Source: Petrosia ficiformis (Eukaryota > Porifera > Demospongiae > Haplosclerida > Petrosiidae). Taken from it: a stretch of DNA of 64,000 bases. Made by a program: the position numbers and the translations under genes. The notes beneath the pieces were generated by a model. It was not told the DNA's origin and made no database searches. It saw nothing but the letters and a program-made list of their open reading frames with translations. The stretch spans positions 2,789,598-2,853,597 of the forward strand of contig OX345642.1 in NCBI GenBank assembly GCA_947044365.1, in the 5' to 3' direction. Of the stretch, positions 1-12,482 are shown one piece after another. The first letter of the stretch is position 1. Every line of letters begins with the position of its first letter.

Positions 1-205
1 GAATCTAGATGAAGACTAACTGAAATTGTAGGATACATTATTAAGTTTAACAGTTTATAGGTGTGGTCAATATATTCTTAAACTAGTAACTCACGCTCTG
101 TTAATTATATGATAAAGTTGTGAGAGATCTTGCTGAATTGTGTTGCTAATTATTCCCTGACCTAATGTGTGCATGTATTAAAGCAGCCGTGCATGTGCTC
201 TATTT
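1..205. repeat. Segmental-duplication block, left copy
   Basis: This block is a close direct copy of 19084-19295, with a few substitutions and 1-3 bp indels. In the right copy it runs straight into the sequence that here reappears at about 3350. In unit 1 about 3.1 kb containing a GBP pseudogene therefore separates two pieces that are contiguous in unit 2. It contains no coding sequence that I recognise. Confidence 0.85.
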
Positions 206-479
206 CCTTCTACTTCTAATATGATGTGATTCTTTGGATATGAATGAAATTATCAGTTATGTTTTTCATTGTTCCTTTCAGGCTATTCTTTCATGTTTTT
301 CTACCACTTGTTTTCCTAGTGCTCAATTGTATCTCAAACTGAATCGTACAAAATCTACACACCTTCATAACTTGTTCCTGAAGTTGTAATTCGAGATCAT
401 TCTTCTCTTTCTGAAATGTAAGTTTTTCATTATAGTTATTCAATTGATGTAATTATCAAAAGTATAGATATAATCATTC

Positions 480-3215
480 TTCTAATCACTAACCATTAGT
501 TGTTGATTATGTGCAGTCAACCTTTCAATAGCTTTATTTAGTTCATCTCTCAGCTCCATGTTATCTTTTTCCAAAGCATTATTGCTTTTTGCTTGATCTT
601 TGCTAGCTTGTGTTAAGGTAGCCATTCGTTTCTCATTCTCTCTTTCAAGTTCTTCTTTCATATGTTTTTCTGTTTCTACCACTTGTTTTAGTGCTTGTAT
701 CTTTATTTATGAATATTGAACAAAAACTGAATCACACAAAATCTACCGTACCTTCATACATTGTTCCTGAAGTTGTAATTGAAGATAATTCTTCTTCTGA
801 AATGTGAAATCAAAAGTGAATTGAATGAAGTAAGGCAAGAATGTTATTTAATAATTACTGAACATCACATTAGTTAACAATTACTTATAATAGTCAAGAA
901 GCAATCACTAACCACTGTTTGTTGATACAATAATCTCTGTTGTAGTATTGGATTTTCATATCAGCATCAATTTTTTTAATCTTGTTTAATTGTGCACAGT
1001 GTAAACGTTGGTCCTCCTCAAGTATCTATATCACACAAGAGAGTATTTCAAAGTGTTGGGTAGTATATGTTTTTCTACCTTCACAAACTCATTATAAACT
1101 TTATGCTTTGCTAGACCTTTGGCCTTCTTGTGGTACTCTTTACCAATTCTGTCTATTACATTGCAAATGTCTTCAATATCTGTTTCTGGGGATATTGTAT
1201 CGACAATAGGAGTAAAAAACTTTCTTTTTAGAGTGTGCACCAATGTCCAACAGTATTTCTCTGAGTCTATATTATTTTGTTGTAAATAACCCCAAAGGAA
1301 CCCACCAATGCATTCAGATGTCTCATTACCAGAGTATTTTGATAATGATTCTTATAACATTGAGACAATGTTAGTATAAGTAGAAGTTGATATTAAAATT
1401 GTAACTCGGAATAATTTTCATTATAATTATAGAGTATAGCTACTTACTGAAAGTTGTGAAAGATGTTTACTCTATGCATCACCATCAGTATCTAGCTGTG
1501 TTAGCTGTTGAAAACATTCAGTAGCTACTTTTGTAGCATCCGAGTGAAATCTCTTCAATTCACCTTCCTCCATTGGGAAAGAAAGAACTGACATTTTAGA
1601 CTTGTACAGCTCTTTGGCTTTAGCTTTAGCCATTTGGTATGTATTCTTCATAACCTGATCCCATGCTGAAGCAACTTCTGGTATTCCATCAGGAGAATTT
1701 AGAGCATGAATATACATCTGTAACATTCCTGCTAGTTCTGTATAATTATAGAGAAAGAGTATAATTTCTACAGATTGCAGTAAGTGTTCTTAATAGTTAA
1801 ATCACTTTGCACATTAATCAATGCACTTGCAAAAATATGATTAAGTCCATACAAAATGTGTATAACGCATGTAAATATCACTTTAAACTTTAATGGGCCT
1901 TCATTTGGTCCCATGATAATTTAAAATTTAAATCTGAGGCTGGCGAGAGAATCCAGCCCCTCCCCTCTTTAGAAAACGTGTACATGTATACTATTACATT
2001 ATATGTAATGTATATGACCTGATCATGTAGCACATACTACATAAGTACACCCAGGAGCTTAAGATTGCCGCGAAGGAGTGTCAAACTACAGTGTATTTTG
2101 CAATCCATCTGAATGACACATTTTGCAAATTTCCTTTACTTTCCATGTACATGAATTTGTAATTGTAATATCCGTTGTATACACTCCACTGATATGGGAG
2201 ACTATTCCCATATGGAGTACCAAACAAATTACAATAGAATTTACGTGCTATGCTAAAGTACATTGTATTGCTTTTGTTACCATGGTTTATAATAACATGA
2301 ACACTACTTTCCATGTCAGATTAGCACAGGTATTAATATCACTCTTCTTATGTCAGCACAGGCCTGATACATAAAAAATATTAAGTATTCAGTGTTGAGT
2401 TTCGATAACATAATACGCAGTGTCCTTGTCAGCAAAATGAAATAAATAATGTTGACCTTGGTCTGAACATATTTAAATTGATGTATGAAATCTGGGCTAA
2501 TTACATCTTTATATCTAGGGTCTTCAATATTTTTCAAAACATGACTACTAGTGGAAGGTGGTGGGAGCATTTCTGCATCAAATTCTGTAAAGAAAGTCAG
2601 GAGATAATCAGCAACTTTACACTGAATGTTCCATTACTTCTTATTGATTTAGCCAAGTTAGCAATAAAGCTGATAGATACAGTACAGCAAGTTAAGAAAA
2701 ATTAGAAAGAATTTGATGACAAAAGTGTATTTTGTGTGAGGGATACATCATTTTGTTCAGGTCTTCTCGTTTTGGAACTCCTTGAGAATTATAAATGAGG
2801 AGAGAGCTGAGGAGAACACTAAGTGTGAACATTTGTGTGTCTCCTCTCTCCGATGAATTGTGAGCATCAATACCCCCTGTATCCAGGAGAATAATGGAGA
2901 TATTACGACCATCCTTTAGTTGATACTGTATTGGAGTATCCCACATCCAAATACCCATTGTTTCAGGATCTTGAAGATGACCAAGCTTAAAATAAGGCTG
3001 ACTGTCTTGATCAGAAGAAACCAGTTGGTTTAGCATATACAACTTTCCACTACGACATGGACCAACAATAGCTATAACGCAAACTGGATCAGTAATACTT
3101 TGAAGAACAGTAATGGCCTCTTTGTTTATAACAAGATTGTTAAAAGTAACATCTTTTTTATCTTATAACTTCTTGTTCATTTATTTGGAAGACATAAAGG
3201 AATAGTACAGTCATA
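480..3215 (-). pseudogene. GBP-like GTPase pseudogene
   Basis: Minus-strand relatives of the exons of the intact GBP-like gene at 19681-24315 lie here in the right order. About 2740-3215 is the GTPase core exon, 2480-2705 a fusion of exons 3 and 4, 1472-1740 the first helical exon, 1031-1330 the next, and 482-682 the coiled-coil end. The copy is broken. The 5' exon is absent and a stop with a deletion lies near 3170. The P-loop reads GPCRSGKL, so the Ser/Thr after Lys is Leu. The G3 motif reads DTGG instead of DTEG. A deletion removes the region that holds the RD (G4) motif in the intact gene. The helical exon stops early at 1472. Loss of all three nucleotide-contact motifs argues for a dead gene rather than a working pseudo-GTPase. 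Confidence 0.85.
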
Positions 3216-3512
3216 TTCAAATTTGACCGTAAATGCCCTATCATATATAATTATAAAACTAACTTTAATTATAGATAGAAGCAATAAGCGTATCTCTCAT
3301 GTGCCAGTTGCAGACTATGTATTTATGTCAGAGCAACTAAAATTTAAAAAAAAAAATTATTATTATAGTCTGGCGCCATGCTGTGACGTGAAGGTAGTCT
3401 CGTACCATAGATATTAGAATAAAGATGAAGCTCGAAGGGACAAAAACTTCACAGTATAAATAATTTTATAATTGTAATTCATTATAATAAAAGTGTTCTA
3501 CTTTCATTTTAG

Positions 3513-4809
3513 CCTATTCTTTTATCGATCTCACAAAATACCTGTTTACTATTCCTGGAGTGAATTCATTCCTCAGTGAGAGAATATGCCAAGACCCACT
3601 TGAGAAGTTCTTTGGGAGACAAAGGCAAAGAGGTGCTACCAACGAGAATCCTAATATTTCACAATTCCTAAAAAACAATCAAGCACTCAGAGTCATCAAT
3701 TCAATCCAAATAGACACATTAAAAGGGAACACCCGTGGATCAAAATCTTCAAAAGTAATTCCAGTTACACCACAGCTACTGCCAAAACGTCTACAATGTA
3801 AAAAGTCAAAACAAATACAAAGTACATATAACATACAGCCCAGCACAACTCATGAGATTTCAACTATAGAAGGTGAATTTCTTATATTAATTTAAAGTCA
3901 TTACCTTTAATATACACATTTTAGATGCTCTCAAACAAATCCTTACAGATGTTAGCTTTCAGCTTCCAACCAAGGAAGCCTCAAACGCACTACAGACAGC
4001 TAAGAAATTACTCACATGGTGCGGTGAATCATCTAATAAAGATGCTATAAAAGGTTATGACCAATATTTCACTGAACTATTCAATCTCTGGATATCAATA
4101 CCAACAACGAATAAGGTGGTAAGAGAACAGATATGGATACGTTTTAGCCAATTTGTCCTCAAGTCATTATGTTATGGTATGGACAAGCCTTTACAACACA
4201 GCAGATATTCAAAGATGTCCAATTCTCTCATTTGATCTAACTTATAGCATGTTTAAAAATCATTGGATAAATGCTAATAGTAAGCTATCTTCACCTTGTA
4301 TTACCAATGTCACACCAAGCCATCTAACATACGATGAAGAGAGTGCGTTGTGGTATGTGGCAGGCTATCTCATTAGATCACTGGACAAAAAAATAGAAAA
4401 AGGTAGATACATACACAAAGAAGAAATATTACAAACACTTCACAACTTTGTGGAAGATAAAGAAGCTCATTCACATGATGAAGAAGAATTTTCAACTTCT
4501 GCATGGTTTAATTCCATCAATCGTGGTGGCCTCACACGCTGCTCCAACGACTTTTACTATTTTATCTATGCAGTAGAAGAATCTCTAAAAACTGTCTTAC
4601 AGTTAGTTATAAAAGAAATACAAATACCAAAACTCATTGAACAACTTAGATTAGATGCAAATATACACCAGACATGGACAACACTATGCTCATCAGCAGA
4701 TGTCATCACAGAGCAGTATATATATGACGAACTACTTACCGAAATCCTAAACTTTTATATCCAAATTCGAGGATATGCATTTACAACTAAGTGGATGGAG
4801 GATTTTTAA
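3513..4809 (+). pseudogene. P/THAP9-like transposase C-terminal relic
   Basis: At least three exon-like pieces can be read: about 3513-3870, 3932-4120 and 4190-4809. The first carries the motif CQDPLEKFFGRQRQRG, which I recognise from the C-terminal RNase H-like part of P-element/THAP9-type transposases. The third has WYVAGYLIRSLDKKIE, a recurrent segment downstream in the same proteins. The reading frame changes near 4150. No THAP zinc finger or N-terminal catalytic segment lies between the left TIR and 3513. It is a 5'-truncated relic. The assignment rests on motif recognition only. Confidence 0.6.
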
Positions 4810-4989
4810 AAAAAACAAAAGAAAAGTTTACAAAAATCAAAAAGTCTCAGAAATAAAATACAAAATACAGACGTGGAATTGTAATCAATTAATAATTACT
4901 ATATTCCCAACTATATATATTATATTATATATATTATATATATAAATTATGTATAATTATAATGTTTATGTATAATACACAATATATAT

Positions 4990-5403
4990 GTGACCAAATT
5001 TGCAAAAATCAGGCTTATGGGATAATTATTAATTTTGAGATACAAGTGAAAATAGACAGTTATGGCTTTCTTGGGTGATCACTGTTTTACTGGATAAAAA
5101 GCTTCATTAACATCCTACCTATTCACTCATACCTTCAGAGAAGTTTGGAGATATCTCTGTGCTTTGCTAGCCACTCCTAAAAACGTTTTTAGTAATTACG
5201 TTTAATGGTTAAATAATTGCATTTTTCTCAAAATGAAGGATTTGTGACTACAACAGTTTAATCCCCCGCTGTAGCTTTGTCTTTTGCTTGATTGGGATGT
5301 ATCATATATCATTCTGGAGCTAATTGAATACTCTATTCAGGTAATACAAAAAATCAATTTTGAAATTTTATCCCATAAGCCTGATTTTCGCAAATTCGGT
5401 CAC
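4990..5403. mobile_element. 414-bp MITE with 36-bp TIRs
   Basis: The ends are inverted repeats starting GTGACC(A/G)AATTTGC and continuing through AGGCTTATGGGATAA, with two mismatches over about 36 bp. Both ends are embedded in TATATA, as expected for a TA-targeting Tc1/mariner-type derivative. It lies inside the P-like element and has no coding capacity. Confidence 0.75.
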
Positions 5404-5922
5404 ATATATATATATATATAATTATAATTACCTGATTTAATCTTCTTTTTTTTTCTTTTCAATTTTGTTCATTTATTATTATTATTACACCTAAGTGAGA
5501 ATATCTAATTTCTTTGTACTATTATAAATTATTTTAATTTTCTTACCTCTCTTATTGTGTAAATCCCTTGTGCTCACTGCTACAACTCTATTAGCCCTGT
5601 TCCTCTTATTAAAAATAATACGGTCCCAACTAGCATTTTGACCCGCGAACGGCCCGTTTCCAATCCCTTTATTCTATATCTATGCTCGTACCCGGCCAGA
5701 CCGCCACGCCCTGGCCCTGGCCGGCCCTATGGGCGAAAGACGGTCTGGAACAGCTGCTTCTTGTCCAAACGTCAAACGTCTTTTCCACTTAAAAAGGACA
5801 ATGAACATCCTTTTTGAGTGGAAAAGACGTTTGACGCTGCAATGACGATTGGACCAAGAATTTGAAGAGACCGCAGGTACAGTCTTTCGCCCATAGGGCG
5901 TGCCGGTCTGGGGACGAGACTA

Positions 5923-6159
5923 GTCGACTAGTATTTGAATTGAATTTGAATTATATTAATTAATCACACACAAAATTATATGTGTATATACAACATAAGT
6001 TGTCCAGCCTCTTAGGCTTATGAGTGACAGAGTTAAACAAAAAGAACTGAAAAGAAAAAGTATATAGTGACAAGTAAATCTAATGATGATACCATGAGAA
6101 ATAAAAAATAAAAATAGAATAACATTTAAAAAAAAGATATAATAAATAAGTGTTTAATT
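5923..6159. other. Intergenic, nothing recognised
   Basis: Between the MITE and the start of the large duplication there is AT-rich sequence with short ATTTGAATT iterations and no gene, RNA or element that I can support. Confidence 0.5.
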
Positions 6160-8502
6160 AATAATCCTTGGAAGTGTGCAAAAATGTTTCCGATTTTCAT
6201 GATGGGTCTGGTAGCTTTTATTTGTTTTTTTGATGAATTAATGATTTCTTGAGATTATTACTGCACTGAGTCAGGGCCTAAGAGAGAGTCAGCTGCCCAT
6301 CATGAATCCACCCCTCAGTGAACATCTATGCCTAAACTAAATATTGGAAGCTGTTGTACAGAATTCACCAATACCTGAAATAATAATCAAATTAGCTGCC
6401 AAAATTTAGTATTGAAATTATGATGTAAATTACAAGTTTTTATGGTCCGCAGGGCCATCTCTATGATTACTTTCCATGGGGTTGAATCTATAATTATAAT
6501 AATTGTTTGTGTCACCATAGATAATAGATACGTACATTGATACATGAGATATGTAGATAGAAAGATACATCTTGTTGGAAAAATTAATATTAAAAGGTGG
6601 AGCTGCTTTTATGAGTAGTTATTACTGTTTGGCATAATTTGTGCTTATTAAGTACTTATTATTTCATTTGAAGTTTACTGGTACCTCAGTCAAGATCAAT
6701 CAGAGCTAGTGCTTAACTTTATACCATTGTTGAATTCTATGTACATGCGTAATAAAAATTATGTACTCTACCAACACCTCTGAGGTGTATTTGTTTTTGA
6801 TAGAATAATAATCAAATTCATTGAGCATATGAACACAAGTAATTTAAATACAGAACAATAATAATTAATAATAACAATTAATAATAGTTAATAATAAAAG
6901 AGCAATTATTATGTTGCAAGTAACTTATAATAATATTAAAGTTATTAATACTACTTAACTGTAAAGAATATTATAATTACATTAAAAGTATAATACACAA
7001 AATCTCATGCACATTATTTAAAACTTTATAACAGTCACATTTCTATGACTAATAATTATGATTTTTTTGAATACAATTATTATTGTATATAATAATCATT
7101 TAAATACTCAATTAACTCATTATTTATAATGTAAGTAGTACTATTATACACATGTCATGATGTACATGTAATATACATGTACATCAAATTATTTATTACC
7201 TTTACAACTTAGAAATAATTATTAATTATTTAATGAAGCCTATTCCAGTTTGGGTCCCCCCAGTCTAGATGTCCATGAGGAGGAGGGAGACGTCCATGTG
7301 GATGAGGATGGTGGTGTGGGGGTGGGCCCATAGGTCCGGGAGGATGAGGAATAGGATGACATCGTGGAAGAGGTCCAGATGGTGCAGGTGGAGGTGGGTG
7401 TGGTATGCGATAATCAAAGTCCACATTCCCATGCATAGGAACTGGTCCACGTGGTCCAAGAGGGGGAGGACCCCTAGATTACCATGATGAGGTGGAGCCA
7501 TACGCATTGGTGATGGACCCATTCCCATCATTGGTGGGTGAGATGGAGGGGGAGTAGTAGCTGGAGTCGGATTTGGGGATCGGGCAGGAGACATGGAGGA
7601 AAGGCTAGTAGAAGGTGGGCCATCCGGAGTGGTAGGATGAAAACCTGACATAGGATAAAAAGGAAGTACGTGATCTCTTGGAGGAGGAGGATGGGGATGA
7701 GAGTGTGGTGGAGGAGGACCGTGCATATGTGTAGGTGAAGTGGGTCCATATCCATCCCAAAATGGTCCTCCTGGACTAGGTGGAGGGGGGTGGTGTCGAT
7801 GCATTGGTCCAGGTAAGTAATCTGCATGCATGATCCTACCATTTCCATGATTAAGTGAACACGATTGTCTCTCGGGTGGGAAATTTGGAGGGTTTGGGTA
7901 TGGGTCACTCCCATATTGATGATACTGACTTCGACCTCTCATTATTTCAGGTTCATATGAACCAGAAAAATGAAGTCTATGAAACTCATGATCTTCTCTT
8001 GGCCTCTGCATGGGAGCTTCCTGTGAGAAAGAACTGGGCATATTGAAATGTTCCTGTTGGGAAAGAGGATCACCAAAATCAGAGAAAGAGGAGGATATTG
8101 ATGGATGACGTTGATGAACTCTATGAGATCCAGGAGCTTGATTGAATTCATCTGGAAGACTAAGACTGCATAGGAGGTACTCCGTGAGACATTGAGTGGA
8201 AAGAGGCACTAGACTGTGTGTGTGATGAAAGAGCATAAAGTACATGTTAGTAAAGGTTTGATGGATTTCTAATAAGAAGCATTTTCAATTGAAAATTACC
8301 CTCCATGTTACATTCAGGAACAATCACTAAGTCATAATTTGCAAACAGTTGCTATTTACCCATTTGTATAGGAAGCTAACTATTTACGTGGAGTAATAGT
8401 TGTATACCAAAATAGCTGCTTTCCTATTCAAAATGGCCTCAAATGACCCTTTCTCGTCACATAAAGTACATGTACATGTATGTAGCACTCATGTCAAGTA
8501 TT

Positions 8503-8583
8503 GCCTACAGTGGATACAGTGGATTGCCTACAGTGGATACAGTATTGCCTACAGTGAATTGCCTACAGTGGATACAGCATTGC
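8503..8583. repeat. 21-bp minisatellite (short allele)
   Basis: About four degenerate copies of TATTGCCTACAGTGGATACAG lie in an intron of the pseudogene. The same array in the intact gene (30628-30830) has about nine to ten copies. Confidence 0.8.
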
Positions 8584-8692
8584 CTATGGTGGTCTCAGAC
8601 TCTCAAGGTATACATGAAGGTATTGTCATGGTTATAGCAGGTTATATCAGGATGTGTATTCTGAGGTTTGTACAGGTATTATACTATTTCGA

Positions 8693-8932
8693 TACAATGA
8701 AAGCAAAAAATAACTTGTATTTTTATCTTTTAGGAGAAATAGTCGTAACTTGGATGCCCTTTTGGAAATTTTCGTACTCCTAGTCATGATGACTTACCAG
8801 GACGATCATCTGTAAGTTTTCTTATGATTCCTCACACTTTTACAAGGAGTTGGGGGAAGGATTAATGTATACACATGTACACATCTACTGTCTATGATTT
8901 TCATTGTTGCCTAAACCAATCCTCAGTACTTT
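8693..8932. other. Microinversion relative to copy B
   Basis: This stretch is the reverse complement of about 31265-31502, while flanks on both sides stay collinear. Short GAAAG/CTTTC words lie at both ends. It flips the 79-bp penultimate exon. Confidence 0.85.
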
Positions 8933-9137
8933 CCTTTGTAATCTCTAAATTGTAATCATTACATTCAAACAGAGGATAGTGATCGATTTTAATCACAATT
9001 TTCTCAATACTTTAAGTCTACTATTAATTTCGTCTACTGATTTTTAAACACTTGGATTTAGCATGCATTAATTTTAGCAATTTTCAGAGCCACACCTAAA
9101 CAGCCTAATATGCCTAATGAAATGATCATGAAATAAT

Positions 9138-9510
9138 TGGGGCTCGCCTGAGCGAGCCCCACACTTATCAGTTAGCTGGAAAGTTTGCATTATATGTATC
9201 TATGTTTGCATACGTATTCCGTAAAAATCTTTTTATTCGAATGTAGTTACATATTCCGTAAAAATCTTTTTATTAGTAAATACGTTCAATCATTTTGAAA
9301 GCCACGTGTTTGATCGATGGATTGTAAAGGGAAAGGGACAGAGCTAAACGAGCTGCAGAAACATTCAGTTGAAGAATGTTGTAGGCCAGAAAAAGCTTCC
9401 AAACATGTTGCGCACTTATTAATATCAAGGTGAGTGTGGAACTTTTATTTATAAAAATTAAGCACCTCCTCAGGCTCGCCCCACAATCATTAGCATTTGC
9501 TAGCATTCTC
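9138..9510. mobile_element. Copy-A-specific insertion, possible MITE
   Basis: Absent from the matching site near 32055. The left end has the self-complementary GGGGCTCGCCTGAGCGAGCC and the right side contains CTCAGGCTCGCCCCACA, so GC-rich inverted motifs bound it. I could not define a clean target duplication. An 18-bp word, TATTCCGTAAAAATCTTT, occurs twice near 9215 and 9250. Confidence 0.55.
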
Positions 9511-10203
9511 TAGTTTTAGTGATTATTCGTTAGTACTATGCACCTACTATATTTCTTATAACATATCATACTACATGTACATGTACATGTGTGTATATAT
9601 ATAATTACAACAATATTTCAATATTCTTTATAATTATAAAGAAGTAACCAAATTTCTTAATTGTAATATACTCACCCTGAAGTATTTTCTGAATCGCTAT
9701 CACTTGACATAGGAAAATAAAATGTTCCAAGACCCTTAGTTATGATATACCCTCTATTACCATCCTCTCTATCCTCCTCAATATAGTATCTTCCTCTATC
9801 TCCTACTGTCAAATTCACTCCATGTGGATGCATGGCAATGCCAGAATCAATGGATCCCATAGAGGAATTTGGGGATTATGTGGATGCACATTGTCTGTTT
9901 CAATAGTCACAACTTGACTGTGCTCTTCATTTCCTTTATCACTGTCAATAAAAGAGTCCTCTTTTCTTCTTCCTCCATTTCCATTCTCTTTTCTATCTTG
10001 TCGCCAATATTGTTCATAATAATCAGGATTTTGGTGATATCCATCAAGATATTTGAAAACATGTTCAAATTCTGCTTGTGTTGCTGGAGTAAACGAATCA
10101 TTCCTCTTTTTTGGAAATACATTATTTTGATTTTCCTTGTCTATGAAACAATAGAACATAACAAACAATAATAATAACAACATCAACTCCATAAAAATAA
10201 TAA

Positions 10204-10526
10204 GAAACAAGAATAATAAAAACCATTTCCAATAAAATGAAAGAAGATGTAGGGATGTCAAAACCCAAAAAGCATGCGAACAAGGTTGGGAGGTTAACGT
10301 AGGACCTAAAATTAAACAAACCACTTCCATATAACCCTATATAAGTACTTACACTGCTATAAAGCAAAATACAAAGAGCTGTACTTATGTAGGGTTATAT
10401 GGAAGTGGTTTGTTTAATTTTAGGTCCTACGTTAACCTCCCAACCTTGTTCGCATGCTTTTTGGGTTTTGACATCCCTACATCTTCTTTCATTTTATTGG
10501 AAATGTTTTTTATTATTCTTGTTTCC
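10204..10526. repeat. Near-perfect palindrome, 145-bp arms
   Basis: 10204-10348 and 10381-10526 are inverted copies with only a few differences, separated by a 32-bp loop. Nothing similar is present at the equivalent place in copy B (about 32730). If transcribed it would form one long hairpin. Confidence 0.85.
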
Positions 10527-11400
10527 ATTGTTTTTATTTTCAGAATGGTCTGAATATTTTTTGTAGGTTGCAGAAATACTGGTGTAAGTTATATATCATA
10601 TGAAAGCATTCAATCATAAATGCATTGAAGTTTGTTCATCAATGAAGGTATACATCAATTACTTGAGAATTGATTATCATTCCTTTTCACTTACAGATGA
10701 TGTCTATTTTCTATTTTACTTACAGAACTGTCTGCAGTCCTACAAGAAGTAGAGTCAGTCACTGTGTCAACAATTCACTATTCCAATGCTTATCATAGTA
10801 TATAATATTATTATACAATGGCTTTAATATTAATAAGTTTTATTAAAAGAATGTATTTCCTCACAAATTTTATTATGATTCCAGCACTTCAATGTTCAAC
10901 ATAACCTGCACAGAGCGACATAATAGCTTAAAACAAGAGTGCGCATGCGCAATAAAAAAACCATGTGATAAACATGGCATCCAATTTGAGATCATGTCCC
11001 TGTAGTCCTCGAAACTCTCTTCTTTCATAGTACTTGAAGATGTCACCTCGCTACTTTCAGACCAGAATTTTACTATGAATGCGATTGGAATGGTGCTAGA
11101 ATTATAGTTATAATTCAACAAACAAAAAAATGATTTGTCTGGAAAATAATATTATGAATAATATGAAGATTTTGCCAGTTTTGCTACTTGCCAGTTCTCT
11201 ACGTTAACGACAATCTTTGGCCGTCTTGAAGGTTTTGGTAGTCATAAAAACACTAGATATGAAAACGTATGTGTGTATTACAACTTGTTTTTGTATATTA
11301 CCAGAGATTTCAGCTCATCACTTGCAATTGAAATGTATGGGCGGCCATTTTTTTTCTGTGCCGTCCCTACATAGAGAGTACTACCGTACTCTCTGATACG
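10527..11400. other. Copy-A-specific DNA with NRF-1-like site
   Basis: No match to copy B. It includes TGCGCATGCGCA near 10940, a perfect NRF-1-type palindrome. A minus-strand open frame (10873-11121, 82 aa) resembles nothing I recognise. It may be displaced promoter DNA or an unidentified element. Confidence 0.35.
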
Positions 11401-12482
11401 ATCATGTGACACAATATCATGTGATAAGTGATCATGTACCAATGATTAAGATCAATTCTTATCACTAACACACAGTACATAATGATTGGAGCATATATGG
11501 CATTTACCTGTTATGTGATGGTGTTGATTATTCTGTTCCCATTCATCTCTTTGTCCCTCTCTCCTCCCATCTCCACCACAAGAAGACTGATGGTCTTTAG
11601 GAATACGTTTTTTTAAAGCTATAACGATGAGTATTACCTGTCTTTTCTGATCTAGTAAGAGCCATCACATGAGTGAGATCACGAGAGTTAGTAATCTCTG
11701 ATTGAAGCAAATCAGTAATATATAGAGTAAGGGACCAATCAGTGGCAATCACCGGACAGATCAATTTTGGGACAATTATATCTGACGAAGTAATAGAGAT
11801 ATCCACTTGTGATTTGAACTAGTTATAGCTACATCTGTGTTCTACTTGCGCAAATAGGCCTGCAATCTTGTAAGGTGTTACATTTCGCTAAATAATTGTA
11901 GCGTCCCAAAACCGCAGTTTTGGGACAACTGAACCAGCTTTCTCACACAGCTCGCAGAATAGCTGTAGCAAAATAGAAAATAACCAAAGTATGTGTTGTG
12001 AATCTACAACCTTTTTTGGTTTTACAAATCTCCTAATCTTGGGCCATAGTGTTCTGCTATTTCAGTATGAGGTCGAGATAATCAGTTAATCAAAATTTGG
12101 ACACACCTTTTAATGATTATGAATGTCATTAATTCTGCTGTACTGATAGTTAGGTGATACAAAGAAGCTGGTGAGTTAATGTGTACAGACTATCTGTCCT
12201 ATGTTTGGGTATTAGTATCATAGACCTTGAGTGATTATCTTAAACACGGCTTTGTACATTGCTTCATAGTATCATATTCTGTACCACTAGTACTTGACAG
12301 GTGTTTCATATTCAGCCCTAAATGTGTTTAATGTTGTGGGATGTATCTGGCTAATAATAGGACTTCCAGAATAATAAAAATTATATCAAAATAATTATCA
12401 AAGTAATAATGAACTAGTAACCCAAGTCCTAATGAATGTGACTTGTGATTAAGTAATAATTTTATTGCAGGTACATGATATT

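Larger units (their letters stand above)
3406..5684 (+). mobile_element. P-like DNA transposon, defective
   Basis: The 2279-bp element starts CATAGATATTAGAATAAAG and ends with the inverted complement of CATAGATATAGAATAAAG, a TIR of 18-19 bp with one indel. It is flanked by CTCGTAC at 3399-3405 and 5685-5691. The orthologous site at 19338-19344 has a single CTCGTAC and no insertion, which proves insertion. P elements typically duplicate 8 bp and have TIRs starting CA; only 7 bp match here. The interior carries a relic transposase and a second MITE. It lacks the N-terminal DNA-binding part, so it is not autonomous. Confidence 0.8.
3395..5922. mobile_element. 225-bp fold-back MITE, interrupted copy
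   Basis: The left 11 bp (3395-3405) and the remainder (5685-5922) form one copy of the element that is uninterrupted at 19334-19558. The ends are inverted repeats beginning TAGTCTCGT. The centre folds on itself: the arm with CGTCTTTTCCACT pairs with AGTGGAAAAGACG. The interruption is the P-like element at 3406-5684. Confidence 0.8.

Noticed and set aside
7269..7487. Arg/Trp/Met-rich plus-strand frames (also 29370-29585)
   Set aside because: Antisense shadows of the Pro/His-rich last exon, whose GC-rich codons keep the opposite strand open.
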